Positions 15,350-22,022 of a stretch of 33,381 bases of DNA are shown piece after piece. A model generated the notes under the pieces. It saw nothing but the letters and a program-made list of their open reading frames with translations, searched no databases and was not told the DNA's origin. Positions within the stretch are counted from its first letter, which is position 1. Each line of letters starts with the position of its first letter. The DNA is from SVQP01 sp045606685 (GTDB lineage Bacteria > Bacillota > Clostridia > Oscillospirales > CAG-272). The stretch covers positions 1 through 33,381 of the forward strand of contig JAZUSJ010000215.1 in assembly GCA_045606685.1 (NCBI GenBank), given 5' to 3'. The position numbers and the translations under genes are program-made.

Positions 15350-15544
15350 TTAGTCCTTTTTCAGGAATTCAATCGCATCAGCATCGCTGAATTTCAATAT
15401 TTCCAAATCATCACAATACTCTGTACCGCTGAACTTTTTCTTTAACTTTGTATGTACTGCTTGTGCAAGCTCTTCATTTGTTGTCGCGGCATGGATGATA
15501 AAATCCTCTCTCATGCTGTTTGCAACAATATAAATGTTACTCAT
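15350..15544 (-). CDS. Small protein of unknown function (64 residues)
   Basis: Begins MSNIYIVANSMREDF and ends EFLKKD; soluble, mixed alpha/beta by appearance, no family recognised. ATG at 15544 has GGAGGACCGT directly before it. The same frame stays open upstream to an ATG at 15691, which would give 113 residues. That extension has no ribosome binding site, is buried in a strongly paired RNA and contains the terminator hairpin, so I treat it as leader. The gene lies downstream of its own promoter, a structured RNA and a terminator, which suggests control by attenuation. Confidence 0.6.
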   Translation of the reverse strand: MSNIYIVANSMREDFIIHAATTNEELAQAVHTKLKKKFSGTEYCDDLEILKFSDADAIEFLKKD

Positions 15545-15560
15545 ACGGTCCTCCGGCAAT

Positions 15561-15590
15561 AAAAAAGTGCGCCGACCGAAATCAGCGCAC
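15561..15590 (-). terminator. Intrinsic terminator between the structured leader and the small ORF
   Basis: GTGCGCTGA-loop-TCGGCGCAC stem followed by TTTTTTATT on the minus strand, ending about 16 nt before the ATG at 15544. It would stop transcription before the ORF unless relieved. Confidence 0.85.
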
Positions 15591-15613
15591 AAAAACGCAA
15601 ATTCCAAGTCGTC

Positions 15614-15769
15614 GCCAAACAAACTGAATACAGATTGGGGGTAGGATACTACTTCCACCGCTGTACGGAATTTGCATTTTATCAAATTCATTTACAGCAG
15701 TATTGCCCAAAAAGGGCGTAGTATCCCCATAAGATAAACACCCGGTTTTTAATATTCAGTTTGTTTGGC
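15614..15769 (-). ncRNA. Highly structured leader RNA or small RNA (unidentified class)
   Basis: The predicted transcript starts at about 15769 on the minus strand. It is closed by a perfect 17-bp stem (15753-15769 with 15614-15630). Inside are a 9-bp stem (15718-15726 with 15644-15652), a 4-bp hairpin GCCC-UUUUU-GGGC (15705-15717), a 6-bp stem (15693-15698 with 15660-15665) and a 7-bp hairpin (15683-15689 with 15668-15674). All helices nest without conflict. A terminator follows about 24 nt downstream. I do not recognise a known riboswitch consensus. A transposon-derived palindrome is the main alternative. Confidence 0.65.
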
Positions 15770-15775
15770 ATACTC

Positions 15776-15804
15776 ATTATAACATTGAAAACGAAATAAG
15801 TCAA
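15776..15804 (-). promoter_or_regulatory. Promoter of the structured RNA
   Basis: TTGACT (15799-15804), 17 bp spacer, TATAAT (15776-15781) on the minus strand. The expected start point falls on the first base of the 17-bp outer stem. Confidence 0.85.
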
Positions 15805-15842
15805 TAAAAATTTCGAAATCAATACCAAACAGAAATAATAAT

Positions 15843-15871
15843 TTGACAATTGTCCCGAACTGTGGTATACT
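15843..15871 (+). promoter_or_regulatory. Promoter of glpK
   Basis: TTGACA (15843-15848), 17 bp spacer, TATACT (15866-15871). Divergent from the promoter at 15776-15804, with the -35 boxes about 38 bp apart. Confidence 0.85.
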
Positions 15872-15897
15872 GAAATAAATCAAACGGAGGTGCATGT

Positions 15898-17382
15898 ATG
15901 AAACAGTATTTGCTTGCGATGGATCAAGGCACGACAAGCTGCCGCGCCATCATCTTCTCCTCGGACGGTGCCATGATCGGCACAGCACAAAAGGAATTTT
16001 CCCAGATCTTTCCGCAAGACGGTTGGGTGGAGCATGATCCCACCGAGATATGGGCAACGCAGATCGGTGTGGCACATGAAGCACTCGCCAAAACGGGGCT
16101 TGACGGCAAGGATATTGCTGCGATCGGCATTACCAATCAAAGAGAAACCACGGTCGTGTGGGACAGACACACGGGCAGACCGATATACAATGCCATTGTA
16201 TGGCAATGCCGCCGCACGGCCGACTATTGCGACGCGCTCAAGGAGCAGGGCTACAGCGATAAGGTTCGCGCAAAGACCGGGCTTTTGATCGACTCATATT
16301 TCTCTGCAACCAAGATCCGCTGGATCTTACAGAACGTACCGGGCGCTATGGAAAAGGCGCAAAACGGAGATCTGCTTTTCGGCACGGTCGACACGTGGCT
16401 GATCTGGATGCTGACCGGAGGCAAGGTGCATGCGACCGATCCCAGCAACGCTGCGCGCACCATGCTATACAACATCCACGATCTTTGCTGGGACAAAGAG
16501 CTTTTGGAGCTGTTCGGCATTCCCGAAAGCATGCTGCCACGCGTGCTTCCCTCCTCCGGCATTTTCGGCCACACCAAGCCTGCGCTGTTTGGCTGTGAAA
16601 TCCCCATTGCGGGCGTTGCGGGCGACCAGCAGGCAGCTTTGTTCGGACAGTGCTGCTTTGATCCCGGTGACGTTAAAAATACATACGGAACGGGCGGATT
16701 TATGCTGATGAACACGGGCGAGACTGCCGTGACCTCGCAGAACGGTCTTGTCACCTCGATCGCGTGGCGCATCGGTGACAAAACACAATACGTGCTGGAG
16801 GGCTCGGTATTCGTATGCGGTGCCGCGGTACAATGGCTGCGTGACGGTCTTGGCATCATTCGCTCCTCTGCGCAAACCGAGCAGCTTGCCGCAAGCGTTC
16901 CCGACAGCGGTGGCGTTTACTTTGTTCCCGCATTCGTTGGCCTTGGTGCGCCCTACTGGGACCCTTATGCCAGAGGCTGCATCACGGGACTGACGCGTGC
17001 GACGACCAAAGCACATATCGTGCGTGCTACGCTGGAGGCCATGGCCTATCAGACCGCGGACGTGCTGAGCGTGATGGAAAAGGAAGCGGGTGTTGGCGTA
17101 CAGTCGCTCAAGGTGGACGGTGGCGCAAGTGCAAACAAGTTCCTGCTGCAATTTCAGGCGGATATTACAGGCAAGAAAATCGTGCGTCCCGCTTGCATTG
17201 AAACCACCGCGCTTGGCGCTGCTTGCCTTGCAGGGCTTGCGGTTGGCGTATATACTTCTTTGGATCATATCCGCGCGATCTATCATCCCGATGTACAGTT
17301 TGATGCAACCATGCCCCCGGAGCAGCGCGAAACGCTTTACAACGGCTGGAAAAATGCTGTTGGACGCACGCTGCATGAATAA
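15898..17382 (+). CDS. glpK: Glycerol kinase
   Basis: Phosphorylates glycerol to sn-glycerol 3-phosphate with ATP; cytosolic. The 494-residue protein is full length for GlpK (FGGY family). It has the N-terminal phosphate loop DQGTTSCRAI, ITNQRETTVVWD, the substrate region around VAGDQQAALFGQ, NTYGTGGFML and VDGGASANKFLLQFQAD in the C-terminal lobe. Start ATG with GGAGGTGC upstream. No glycerol facilitator or glycerol-3-phosphate dehydrogenase gene is adjacent; the next gene is a degenerate LDH-fold protein behind a terminator. Confidence 0.96.
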   Translation: MKQYLLAMDQGTTSCRAIIFSSDGAMIGTAQKEFSQIFPQDGWVEHDPTEIWATQIGVAHEALAKTGLDGKDIAAIGITNQRETTVVWDRHTGRPIYNAIVWQCRRTADYCDALKEQGYSDKVRAKTGLLIDSYFSATKIRWILQNVPGAMEKAQNGDLLFGTVDTWLIWMLTGGKVHATDPSNAARTMLYNIHDLCWDKELLELFGIPESMLPRVLPSSGIFGHTKPALFGCEIPIAGVAGDQQAALFGQCCFDPGDVKNTYGTGGFMLMNTGETAVTSQNGLVTSIAWRIGDKTQYVLEGSVFVCGAAVQWLRDGLGIIRSSAQTEQLAASVPDSGGVYFVPAFVGLGAPYWDPYARGCITGLTRATTKAHIVRATLEAMAYQTADVLSVMEKEAGVGVQSLKVDGGASANKFLLQFQADITGKKIVRPACIETTALGAACLAGLAVGVYTSLDHIRAIYHPDVQFDATMPPEQRETLYNGWKNAVGRTLHE

Positions 17383-17390
17383 TTTTTGAC

Positions 17391-17437
17391 AAAACCTCCA
17401 TACTATGGTCAGAATTCCCATGGTGTGGAGGTTTTTT
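17391..17437 (+). terminator. Terminator of glpK, overlapping the next gene's ribosome binding site
   Basis: AAAACCTCCA (17391-17400) pairs with TGGAGGTTTT (17426-17435), with an inner TGG/CCA stem, then TTTTTT. The GGAGG of the 3' arm is also the only ribosome binding site for the ATG at 17438. Confidence 0.75.
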
Positions 17438-18421
17438 ATGTCATATTTCTCGTTTGATTCTCGTGATAAGGGCAAAAAATGCGCTGTGATAGGCTGTCAC
17501 GGGATTGGCGGTACGATCGCGCATGCGCTTGCCGCAAGCGGTCTTCCGGATGCGCTTGTGCTGATCGACCGCGACAAACGATTGGCAGACGGGCAGGCTG
17601 CTGATCTTTGCTCAGCACTCCCCTTGCGCTCCGACATGGATATCTGGGCGGGAGAAAGCTCGGATCTTGCCGATTGCGCGTTGATCGTCCTGGCCGTCGG
17701 TGCCTCACCCGTACACGAAACGGCTCAAACGGATCTGATCGAGATCAACGCGCCCTTGGTCAGGCACGTCGCCTCGGAGATCACAGCTTACAACAAGGAC
17801 GCGGTCATCGTGGTTGTCAGCCAGCCGATGGATACCATGACGTACACGGCTTTGCGTTATGCCGGTCTTCCCTCAGAACAGATCATCGGCCCGGGGACGT
17901 TGATATACTCGCAAAGGCTTCGCTATCTGATCGGCAAATATCTGGGTGTTGATTGGCATCAGGTGGATATTATGATCCTTGGAGAACAAGGCGCACGTGC
18001 AACCGTCTGCTGGAGCTTGGCACGTGTATGCGGCATGCCGCTTGACGCTTATCTGAATGCGATGGGCAGAGGCGGTGATTTGCCTGTGTTGAAATCGCTT
18101 TTTGACGATATTCTGCAAGAGCATGAGCGTGCCGTAGATGCCAAGGGACACGCAGATCATACGATCGCGCAAGCCGTTATCTCACTGGCAGATATCATTC
18201 TGCACGACCGCCACACGGTCCTGCCGCTCTGCACCTTTACGAATGGCTACGCAGAGCTTTCACACGTTTGCATGAGCCTTCCCTGCATGCTTGGCAAGCG
18301 CGGTGCCACGATTGTGCCACAGCTTCTTCCCGCCCCAGCCGAGCTTGAGCAGCTTCAGAGATCCGCAACGCGTCTGCGCGCACGCATTCCCGAGGTGGAA
18401 AAATCGTTTTCGGCTAAATAA
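17438..18421 (+). CDS. Lactate/malate dehydrogenase-fold protein lacking catalytic residues
   Basis: A 327-residue protein aligned by eye to L-lactate/malate dehydrogenases. It keeps a Rossmann glycine loop (GCHGIGGTIA, residues 19-28) and the NAD-selecting Asp in VLIDRD (44). The SARFRYL-like helix (SQRLRYLIGKYLGV, 158-171) retains Arg160. The key positions are changed: NPVD is QPMD (Q129), the catalytic Asp is Tyr157, the catalytic His of GEHG is Gln184, and the mobile-loop Arg (GETR) is Ala96. It may bind dinucleotide without normal dehydrogenase activity, or act on another substrate. The start is set by GGAGG inside the terminator; an in-frame candidate at 17405 lies in the hairpin. Confidence 0.8.
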   Translation: MSYFSFDSRDKGKKCAVIGCHGIGGTIAHALAASGLPDALVLIDRDKRLADGQAADLCSALPLRSDMDIWAGESSDLADCALIVLAVGASPVHETAQTDLIEINAPLVRHVASEITAYNKDAVIVVVSQPMDTMTYTALRYAGLPSEQIIGPGTLIYSQRLRYLIGKYLGVDWHQVDIMILGEQGARATVCWSLARVCGMPLDAYLNAMGRGGDLPVLKSLFDDILQEHERAVDAKGHADHTIAQAVISLADIILHDRHTVLPLCTFTNGYAELSHVCMSLPCMLGKRGATIVPQLLPAPAELEQLQRSATRLRARIPEVEKSFSAK

Positions 18422-18458
18422 CGTAAAAAGGGTGCCGTTACAGCACCCTTTTTACGTT
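18420..18458. terminator. Bidirectional terminator between the LDH-like gene and rpmA
   Basis: Perfect 16-bp inverted repeat AACGTAAAAAGGGTGC / GCACCCTTTTTACGTT with a 7-nt loop. It has T runs on both strands and serves both convergent genes. Confidence 0.9.
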
Positions 18459-18472
18459 CACTAAAGCATGAA

Positions 18473-18751
18473 TCAGTCTGCGTAAACGCTGACCTGCTTC
18501 TTGTCCTTAGTCTTGTGTTCAAATTTTACCTTGCCGTCGATCAGCGCGTACAGAGTGTGGTCAGTACCCATACCAACGTTGTTACCGGCATGGATAGCGG
18601 TTCCTCTCTGTCTTACGATGATGTTGCCGGCGATAACTGCCTGACCGTCAGCCTTCTTAACGCCAAGGCGCTTAGACTCACTGTCACGACCGTTCTTAGT
18701 AGAGCCGACACCCTTTTTATGAGCAAAGAACTGTAAACTAAGTCTCAACAT
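18473..18751 (-). CDS. rpmA: 50S ribosomal protein L27
   Basis: A 92-residue large-subunit protein near the peptidyl transferase centre. It opens MLRLSLQFFAHKKGVGSTKN, where the first nine residues are the Firmicutes extension cut by Prp between Phe9 and Ala10. The conserved body follows (NGRDSESKRLGVKKADGQ, GNIIVRQRGTAIHAGNNVGMG). The start at 18751 has GGAGGTAAGATC upstream; a longer in-frame candidate exists but overlaps prp and lacks a signal. It is last in the rplU-prp-rpmA operon, and no obgE follows. Confidence 0.97.
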   Translation of the reverse strand: MLRLSLQFFAHKKGVGSTKNGRDSESKRLGVKKADGQAVIAGNIIVRQRGTAIHAGNNVGMGTDHTLYALIDGKVKFEHKTKDKKQVSVYAD

Positions 18752-18809
18752 GATCTTACCTCCATCTTTTTGTGCGATCCCAATCCAAGGGATTCTGAAT
18801 TTGAAAATG

Positions 18810-19181
18810 TTACGCGGTTTGCGACTCGTACGGTCTGTCAACAACAGATACGTCCAGGTAATCGTAATACTCCTCGATCATATCCTCGATCTGCTTGTAA
18901 TAAGCCATAAAGATACCCGATACGGCATAACGCTTGTAATCGTCCTCCTCATATTCGGGAAGAGCCGATTTGGACTTGACCGTGATTCTGGTCGTGGTCT
19001 CATCGATGGTATAATCGATGTGCGACGCATACGCCACTTCAACGGTATTGATGATCAGCATGGTCATGGCAGACAGTGCTGCGCAGATGATATCGTCACC
19101 CTCTTGTCCGTACCCTGTGTGTCCCTGTTCCTCGAAGCCGTAGAAAATTCCGTCGCTTCTGAAAAATACGAGCTTGGTCAT
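18810..19181 (-). CDS. prp: Ribosomal-processing cysteine protease Prp
   Basis: Removes the N-terminal extension of L27, a step essential for ribosome function in Firmicutes. The 123-residue protein carries the catalytic dyad in GHTGYGQEGDDIICAALSA (His21, Cys33), the Prp family signature. It lies between rplU and rpmA as in other Firmicutes. The ribosome binding site before ATG at 19181 is poor, which may keep its level below that of the ribosomal proteins. The longer C-terminal tail is acidic and Tyr-rich. Confidence 0.92.
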   Translation of the reverse strand: MTKLVFFRSDGIFYGFEEQGHTGYGQEGDDIICAALSAMTMLIINTVEVAYASHIDYTIDETTTRITVKSKSALPEYEEDDYKRYAVSGIFMAYYKQIEDMIEEYYDYLDVSVVDRPYESQTA

Positions 19182-19193
19182 AAAAACCGAAAA

Positions 19194-19505
19194 TTAAGCC
19201 TCGATCTTGGTGATCTGAACCTTGGTGTAAGGCTGTCTGTGACCGATCTTCTTCTTTTCGTTCTTCTTGGGCTTGTACTTCATAACGTAAATCTTCTTGT
19301 TCTTACCGTTCTTGAGCACAGTAGCGGTTACCTTAGCGCCTTCAACGGTGGGAACGCCTGCCTTAAAGCCTGCGTCGGTAGAAACTGCAACGACCTTATC
19401 GAATACGATCTCGCTGCCTTCCTCAACATTGAGCTTCTCGACATAGATGATGTCCTGCTCGAGTACCTTGTACTGCTTTCCGCCGGTTTCAATTACTGCA
19501 AACAC
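19194..19505 (-). CDS. rplU: 50S ribosomal protein L21
   Basis: Large-subunit protein binding 23S rRNA, 103 residues, the usual length. It starts MFAVIETGGKQYKV and ends YTKVQITKIEA, with the KPKKNEKKKIGHRQPYT basic loop typical of L21. GTG at 19505 is chosen because it restores the family N-terminus and has AGAGAGGTG upstream. An in-frame ATG at 19577 would add 24 residues opening MQFFARKT; see the findings. First gene of rplU-prp-rpmA. Confidence 0.95.
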   Translation of the reverse strand: MFAVIETGGKQYKVLEQDIIYVEKLNVEEGSEIVFDKVVAVSTDAGFKAGVPTVEGAKVTATVLKNGKNKKIYVMKYKPKKNEKKKIGHRQPYTKVQITKIEA

Positions 19506-19601
19506 GAAAAGCACCTCTCTTTCATATAGTCTCGCTAAAGTTCGGCGATGCAGCGTTTTGCGTGCAAAAAACTGCATACTTATAAGGCCTATTTTATGCG
19601 G
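19506..19601 (-). promoter_or_regulatory. Probable L21 leader RNA (autoregulatory)
   Basis: The leader between promoter and rplU has ATGCAG/CTGCAT pairing around a T/A-rich inner stem, and a TCGC-loop-GCGA hairpin (minus strand). Firmicutes rplU operons commonly carry an L21 leader bound by the ribosomal protein. Position and hairpins fit, but I cannot run a covariance model. Confidence 0.5.
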
Positions 19602-19607
19602 CAATAT

Positions 19608-19636
19608 ATTTTATCACGGTATGAAGAATTTGTCAA
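19608..19636 (-). promoter_or_regulatory. Promoter of rplU-prp-rpmA
   Basis: TTGACA (19631-19636), 17 bp spacer, TAAAAT (19608-19613) on the minus strand. Confidence 0.85.
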
Positions 19637-19748
19637 GGGGGTAATTTAATATTTTTCACAAAATTTCGATATTTTTTTCGTGCAATTTGCTTCATACCCG
19701 TTTTTTTGAAAAAATCAAAATATTTTTATATCCTTCGACTTTTTTCAC

Positions 19749-19777
19749 TTGACGAATGCGGTAAATCGGGCTATAAT
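19749..19777 (+). promoter_or_regulatory. Promoter of the ROK-like regulator
   Basis: TTGACG (19749-19754), 17 bp spacer, TATAAT (19772-19777). Confidence 0.8.
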
Positions 19778-19818
19778 ATGATCATGATTACCATTATTTC
19801 CCAGTTTGGAGTATGAGC

Positions 19819-20877
19819 ATGTCAAATAAACCAAGTCGAACGTCACCGCATATCCATCCTGCCTTTTCGGGATTTCGCCGTGAAAATCTGCTGTCCTGCT
19901 TTGGCGCACTATGCGAGCATGGCTCGCTGACGCGCGCAGAGCTTGCCACCGCCACCGAGCTTTCGATCATGACCACGGGCAAGATCGCGGACGCTATGAT
20001 AGAGAGCGGATTGCTCTCGGAGCAAAAGCTGCCCGCGCCCGGAGCAGGTCGACGTCCCGGAACCCTGCAATTTCAAAGTGCGCCTGCTTTTTTGGTGCTT
20101 GATCTTGCTTCGCGACGTTTTCGTGCGCACATCCTGTCGCCCTCCATGCAGGCGTGGGAGATCTGCGTGCATGATTACAACGACATATTCCCCTTTGACG
20201 ACAATCTATTGATCTTTCTCAATGCCGTGCGCAGAGGCTGCAATACCCAGGTGTCCGCGCTGCCCTATCTTGCCGTGATCACGGCACCCGAGGATGACAA
20301 ACGGCAATGCATCACCAATTCGCTGCCCATCGCGCCGTTATCCGTACAGCATATGCTGCGCAGCATTGAAAAGATCCTGCATCGTGAGTGCGATCTTGTG
20401 CTTGACGAGATCACGGCTGCTCAAAGCTATTTCAACGCGCTCCCCGACTGCCAAAGCGTTGCTTGCGGTGTGTATATCAGTCTGTCGGACATGATGTATG
20501 CAGCAGTATGGATGCGCGGCAATCTGCTCTCTCCGCGCATCTGCCGCGTCGGGGATCTGCTCATGCCCGAGCGCAAAAAGGTTGTAGATGCACTCTCGGA
20601 CGCACTTTGCACCGAGGAGGCCATTCTGCCCACCGCCTATGCCATCAGCACGCTGGAATCGTTTTTCACGCCTGATTGCGTGATACTCGAGTCCGACCGC
20701 TTCCGATTGGATGAAGCTTTTTTGGATGGCGTTTATACCGGTATGAGGCCGATCTTGCCTGCCGACAGCCGTATCATTCCCTTACGTATCGCATCAGCCA
20801 AACCGAGTGCTGCCGTTTGCGGCTGCGCAGCAGAGCTGCGAAAGAAGTGGTTTTCCGATCTGACCGGTGTGCGGTGA
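19819..20877 (+). CDS. ROK-like transcriptional regulator with degenerate kinase domain
   Basis: A 352-residue protein. Residues about 15-75 form a winged helix-turn-helix of the NagC/XylR kind (FRRENLLSCFGAL, GSLTRAELATATELSIMTTG, IESGLLSE, GAGRRPGTLQF). The rest follows the two-lobed ROK fold in outline. It lacks the DxGGT-type ATP loop (FLVLDLASRRFRAHIL instead) and the CxCGxxGC zinc site, so it is probably a DNA-binding sensor, not a sugar kinase. ATG at 19819 has GGAG 7 nt upstream; one at 19813 is too close. It stands alone next to tRNA-Arg, so target genes are not obvious. Confidence 0.75.
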   Translation: MSNKPSRTSPHIHPAFSGFRRENLLSCFGALCEHGSLTRAELATATELSIMTTGKIADAMIESGLLSEQKLPAPGAGRRPGTLQFQSAPAFLVLDLASRRFRAHILSPSMQAWEICVHDYNDIFPFDDNLLIFLNAVRRGCNTQVSALPYLAVITAPEDDKRQCITNSLPIAPLSVQHMLRSIEKILHRECDLVLDEITAAQSYFNALPDCQSVACGVYISLSDMMYAAVWMRGNLLSPRICRVGDLLMPERKKVVDALSDALCTEEAILPTAYAISTLESFFTPDCVILESDRFRLDEAFLDGVYTGMRPILPADSRIIPLRIASAKPSAAVCGCAAELRKKWFSDLTGVR

Positions 20878-20902
20878 ACGATCAAAAATTTTTCTTTTGG
20901 TA

Positions 20903-20931
20903 TTGCATTTTTCCCGAGGTTGTGGTATAAT
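20903..20931 (+). promoter_or_regulatory. Promoter of tRNA-Arg
   Basis: TTGCAT (20903-20908), 17 bp spacer, TATAAT (20926-20931), about 18 bp before the tRNA. Confidence 0.8.
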
Positions 20932-20948
20932 CTTTTCTGTTATATCAT

Positions 20949-21023
20949 GCCTCCATAGTTAAATGGATATAATAAACCCCTCCTAAGGGTTAGTTATGGG
21001 TTCGATTCCCGTTGGGGGTGCCA
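20949..21023 (+). tRNA. tRNA-Arg (anticodon CCT)
   Basis: Acceptor GCCTCCA pairs with TGGGGGT (with G-T pairs), D-arm GTTAAATGGATATAA, anticodon stem-loop AACCC-CTCCTAA-GGGTT giving CCT, T-arm GGGTTCGATTCCC, and encoded CCA. Confidence 0.95.
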
Positions 21024-21058
21024 AAAAAGGTCAACCGCTTGTGTGGTTGGCCTTTTTT
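21023..21058 (+). terminator. Terminator of tRNA-Arg (also faces the GT14 gene)
   Basis: AAAAAAGGTCAACC ... GGTTGGCCTTTTTT, a 14-bp stem with one mismatch-type pair and T runs on both strands. Confidence 0.85.
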
Positions 21059-21084
21059 GCAAATCAAAAGCTCATTTCGCAGCC

Positions 21085-22002
21085 TTATAGCTTTTTATTC
21101 GTTTTCTCTAAAAAATACGCAATGATCTCGCTGTCGTGGTTTGCGTCAAACTTTCTTGCAAAGAATCTGCCCGAGGCTTGGATATCTTGCAAGAACGACA
21201 TAGCGCAATAATTGGGTGCGCCGACAGGCAGCCGCTGGCCGCGATCCTGCCAATCCACATAGCGCAGCATATTGTCGCTTTGCACGCTTCGCGCGCCCTT
21301 GAGCATCACAAACAGCGTGACGTAATAGATCTCTGCACCGGAAAGTGAATGAAGGAACAGACGGTCAAAATCCTTGTGCTGCTCGACAAAGCGCAAAACG
21401 TCCGTAACGCAGTCGTGACTGATGGTAAACCAATCCGCGCCGCCGTACAGCGTGTACTGCGCGGGCAGCTTTCTTCCCTTCAGTATGCCGCAGCCGTACA
21501 TTCTGCCGTACAGGGATCGTGCATACCGCATGGGCGAATATCTTGCGAGTCTTTGCCTGAAGCACCTTGGCCAATGCAGCGCGACGCGTCCAAAGCCACC
21601 TCCGTATTGCCAGGACGTGGGCAGCTTGACTGCCTCATAATAGGCATATTGCGCGGTGCTTTGCAGATATGCGGCAAACTCGTGCAGGGGACGAATGGCA
21701 AGATCCGCACCGCTGTGCAAGGAATAATAATCATACTTTCCGTGCGCAGCAGCGTAGGAGAGCAAATAGTTGTTGACGGTTATTTGAGAATAATCCCCCC
21801 ATCGCACGTCGTAATGCTCCGGAAGAATGAACACACGGTCTGATTTTTCAATGCTTTGCACCATGCCCGGATTTTTGGCATCCGTATGCACGTAAACGTC
21901 ACAATGCTCATACGTCAACAGCTGCCCTATGAACAGATTCAGCTGCTCGGGATCGGCATGGGCAACGATCAGAAATGCGATATTTGGCAGGTTATCCGAC
22001 AT
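21085..22002 (-). CDS. Core-2/I-branching-type glycosyltransferase (GT14)
   Basis: A 305-residue protein with the GT14 pattern: NIAFLIVAHADPEQLNLFI near the N-terminus, VYVHTDAKN, VRWGDYSQITVNNYLL, YDYYSLHSGADLAI and YTLYGGADWFTISHDCV. Family members transfer GlcNAc or xylose to branch glycans; bacterial members act on surface polysaccharides. No membrane segment is evident. ATG at 22002 is picked over a GTG just upstream because GGAGGTGCGTG gives correct spacing. It is the last gene of an AIM24-GH35-GT14 set with 20 bp between it and the GH35 gene. Confidence 0.85.
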   Translation of the reverse strand: MSDNLPNIAFLIVAHADPEQLNLFIGQLLTYEHCDVYVHTDAKNPGMVQSIEKSDRVFILPEHYDVRWGDYSQITVNNYLLSYAAAHGKYDYYSLHSGADLAIRPLHEFAAYLQSTAQYAYYEAVKLPTSWQYGGGFGRVALHWPRCFRQRLARYSPMRYARSLYGRMYGCGILKGRKLPAQYTLYGGADWFTISHDCVTDVLRFVEQHKDFDRLFLHSLSGAEIYYVTLFVMLKGARSVQSDNMLRYVDWQDRGQRLPVGAPNYCAMSFLQDIQASGRFFARKFDANHDSEIIAYFLEKTNKKL

Positions 22003-22022
22003 CACGCACCTCCGATGTTTTG

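Noticed and set aside
15545..15691. N-terminal extension of the small ORF to an ATG at 15691
   Set aside because: No ribosome binding site, lies in strongly paired RNA and contains an intrinsic terminator; the ATG at 15544 has GGAGG.
15898..17382. Xylulokinase or another FGGY sugar kinase in place of glycerol kinase
   Set aside because: DQGTTSCRAI, ITNQRETTVVWD and overall length fit GlpK specifically.
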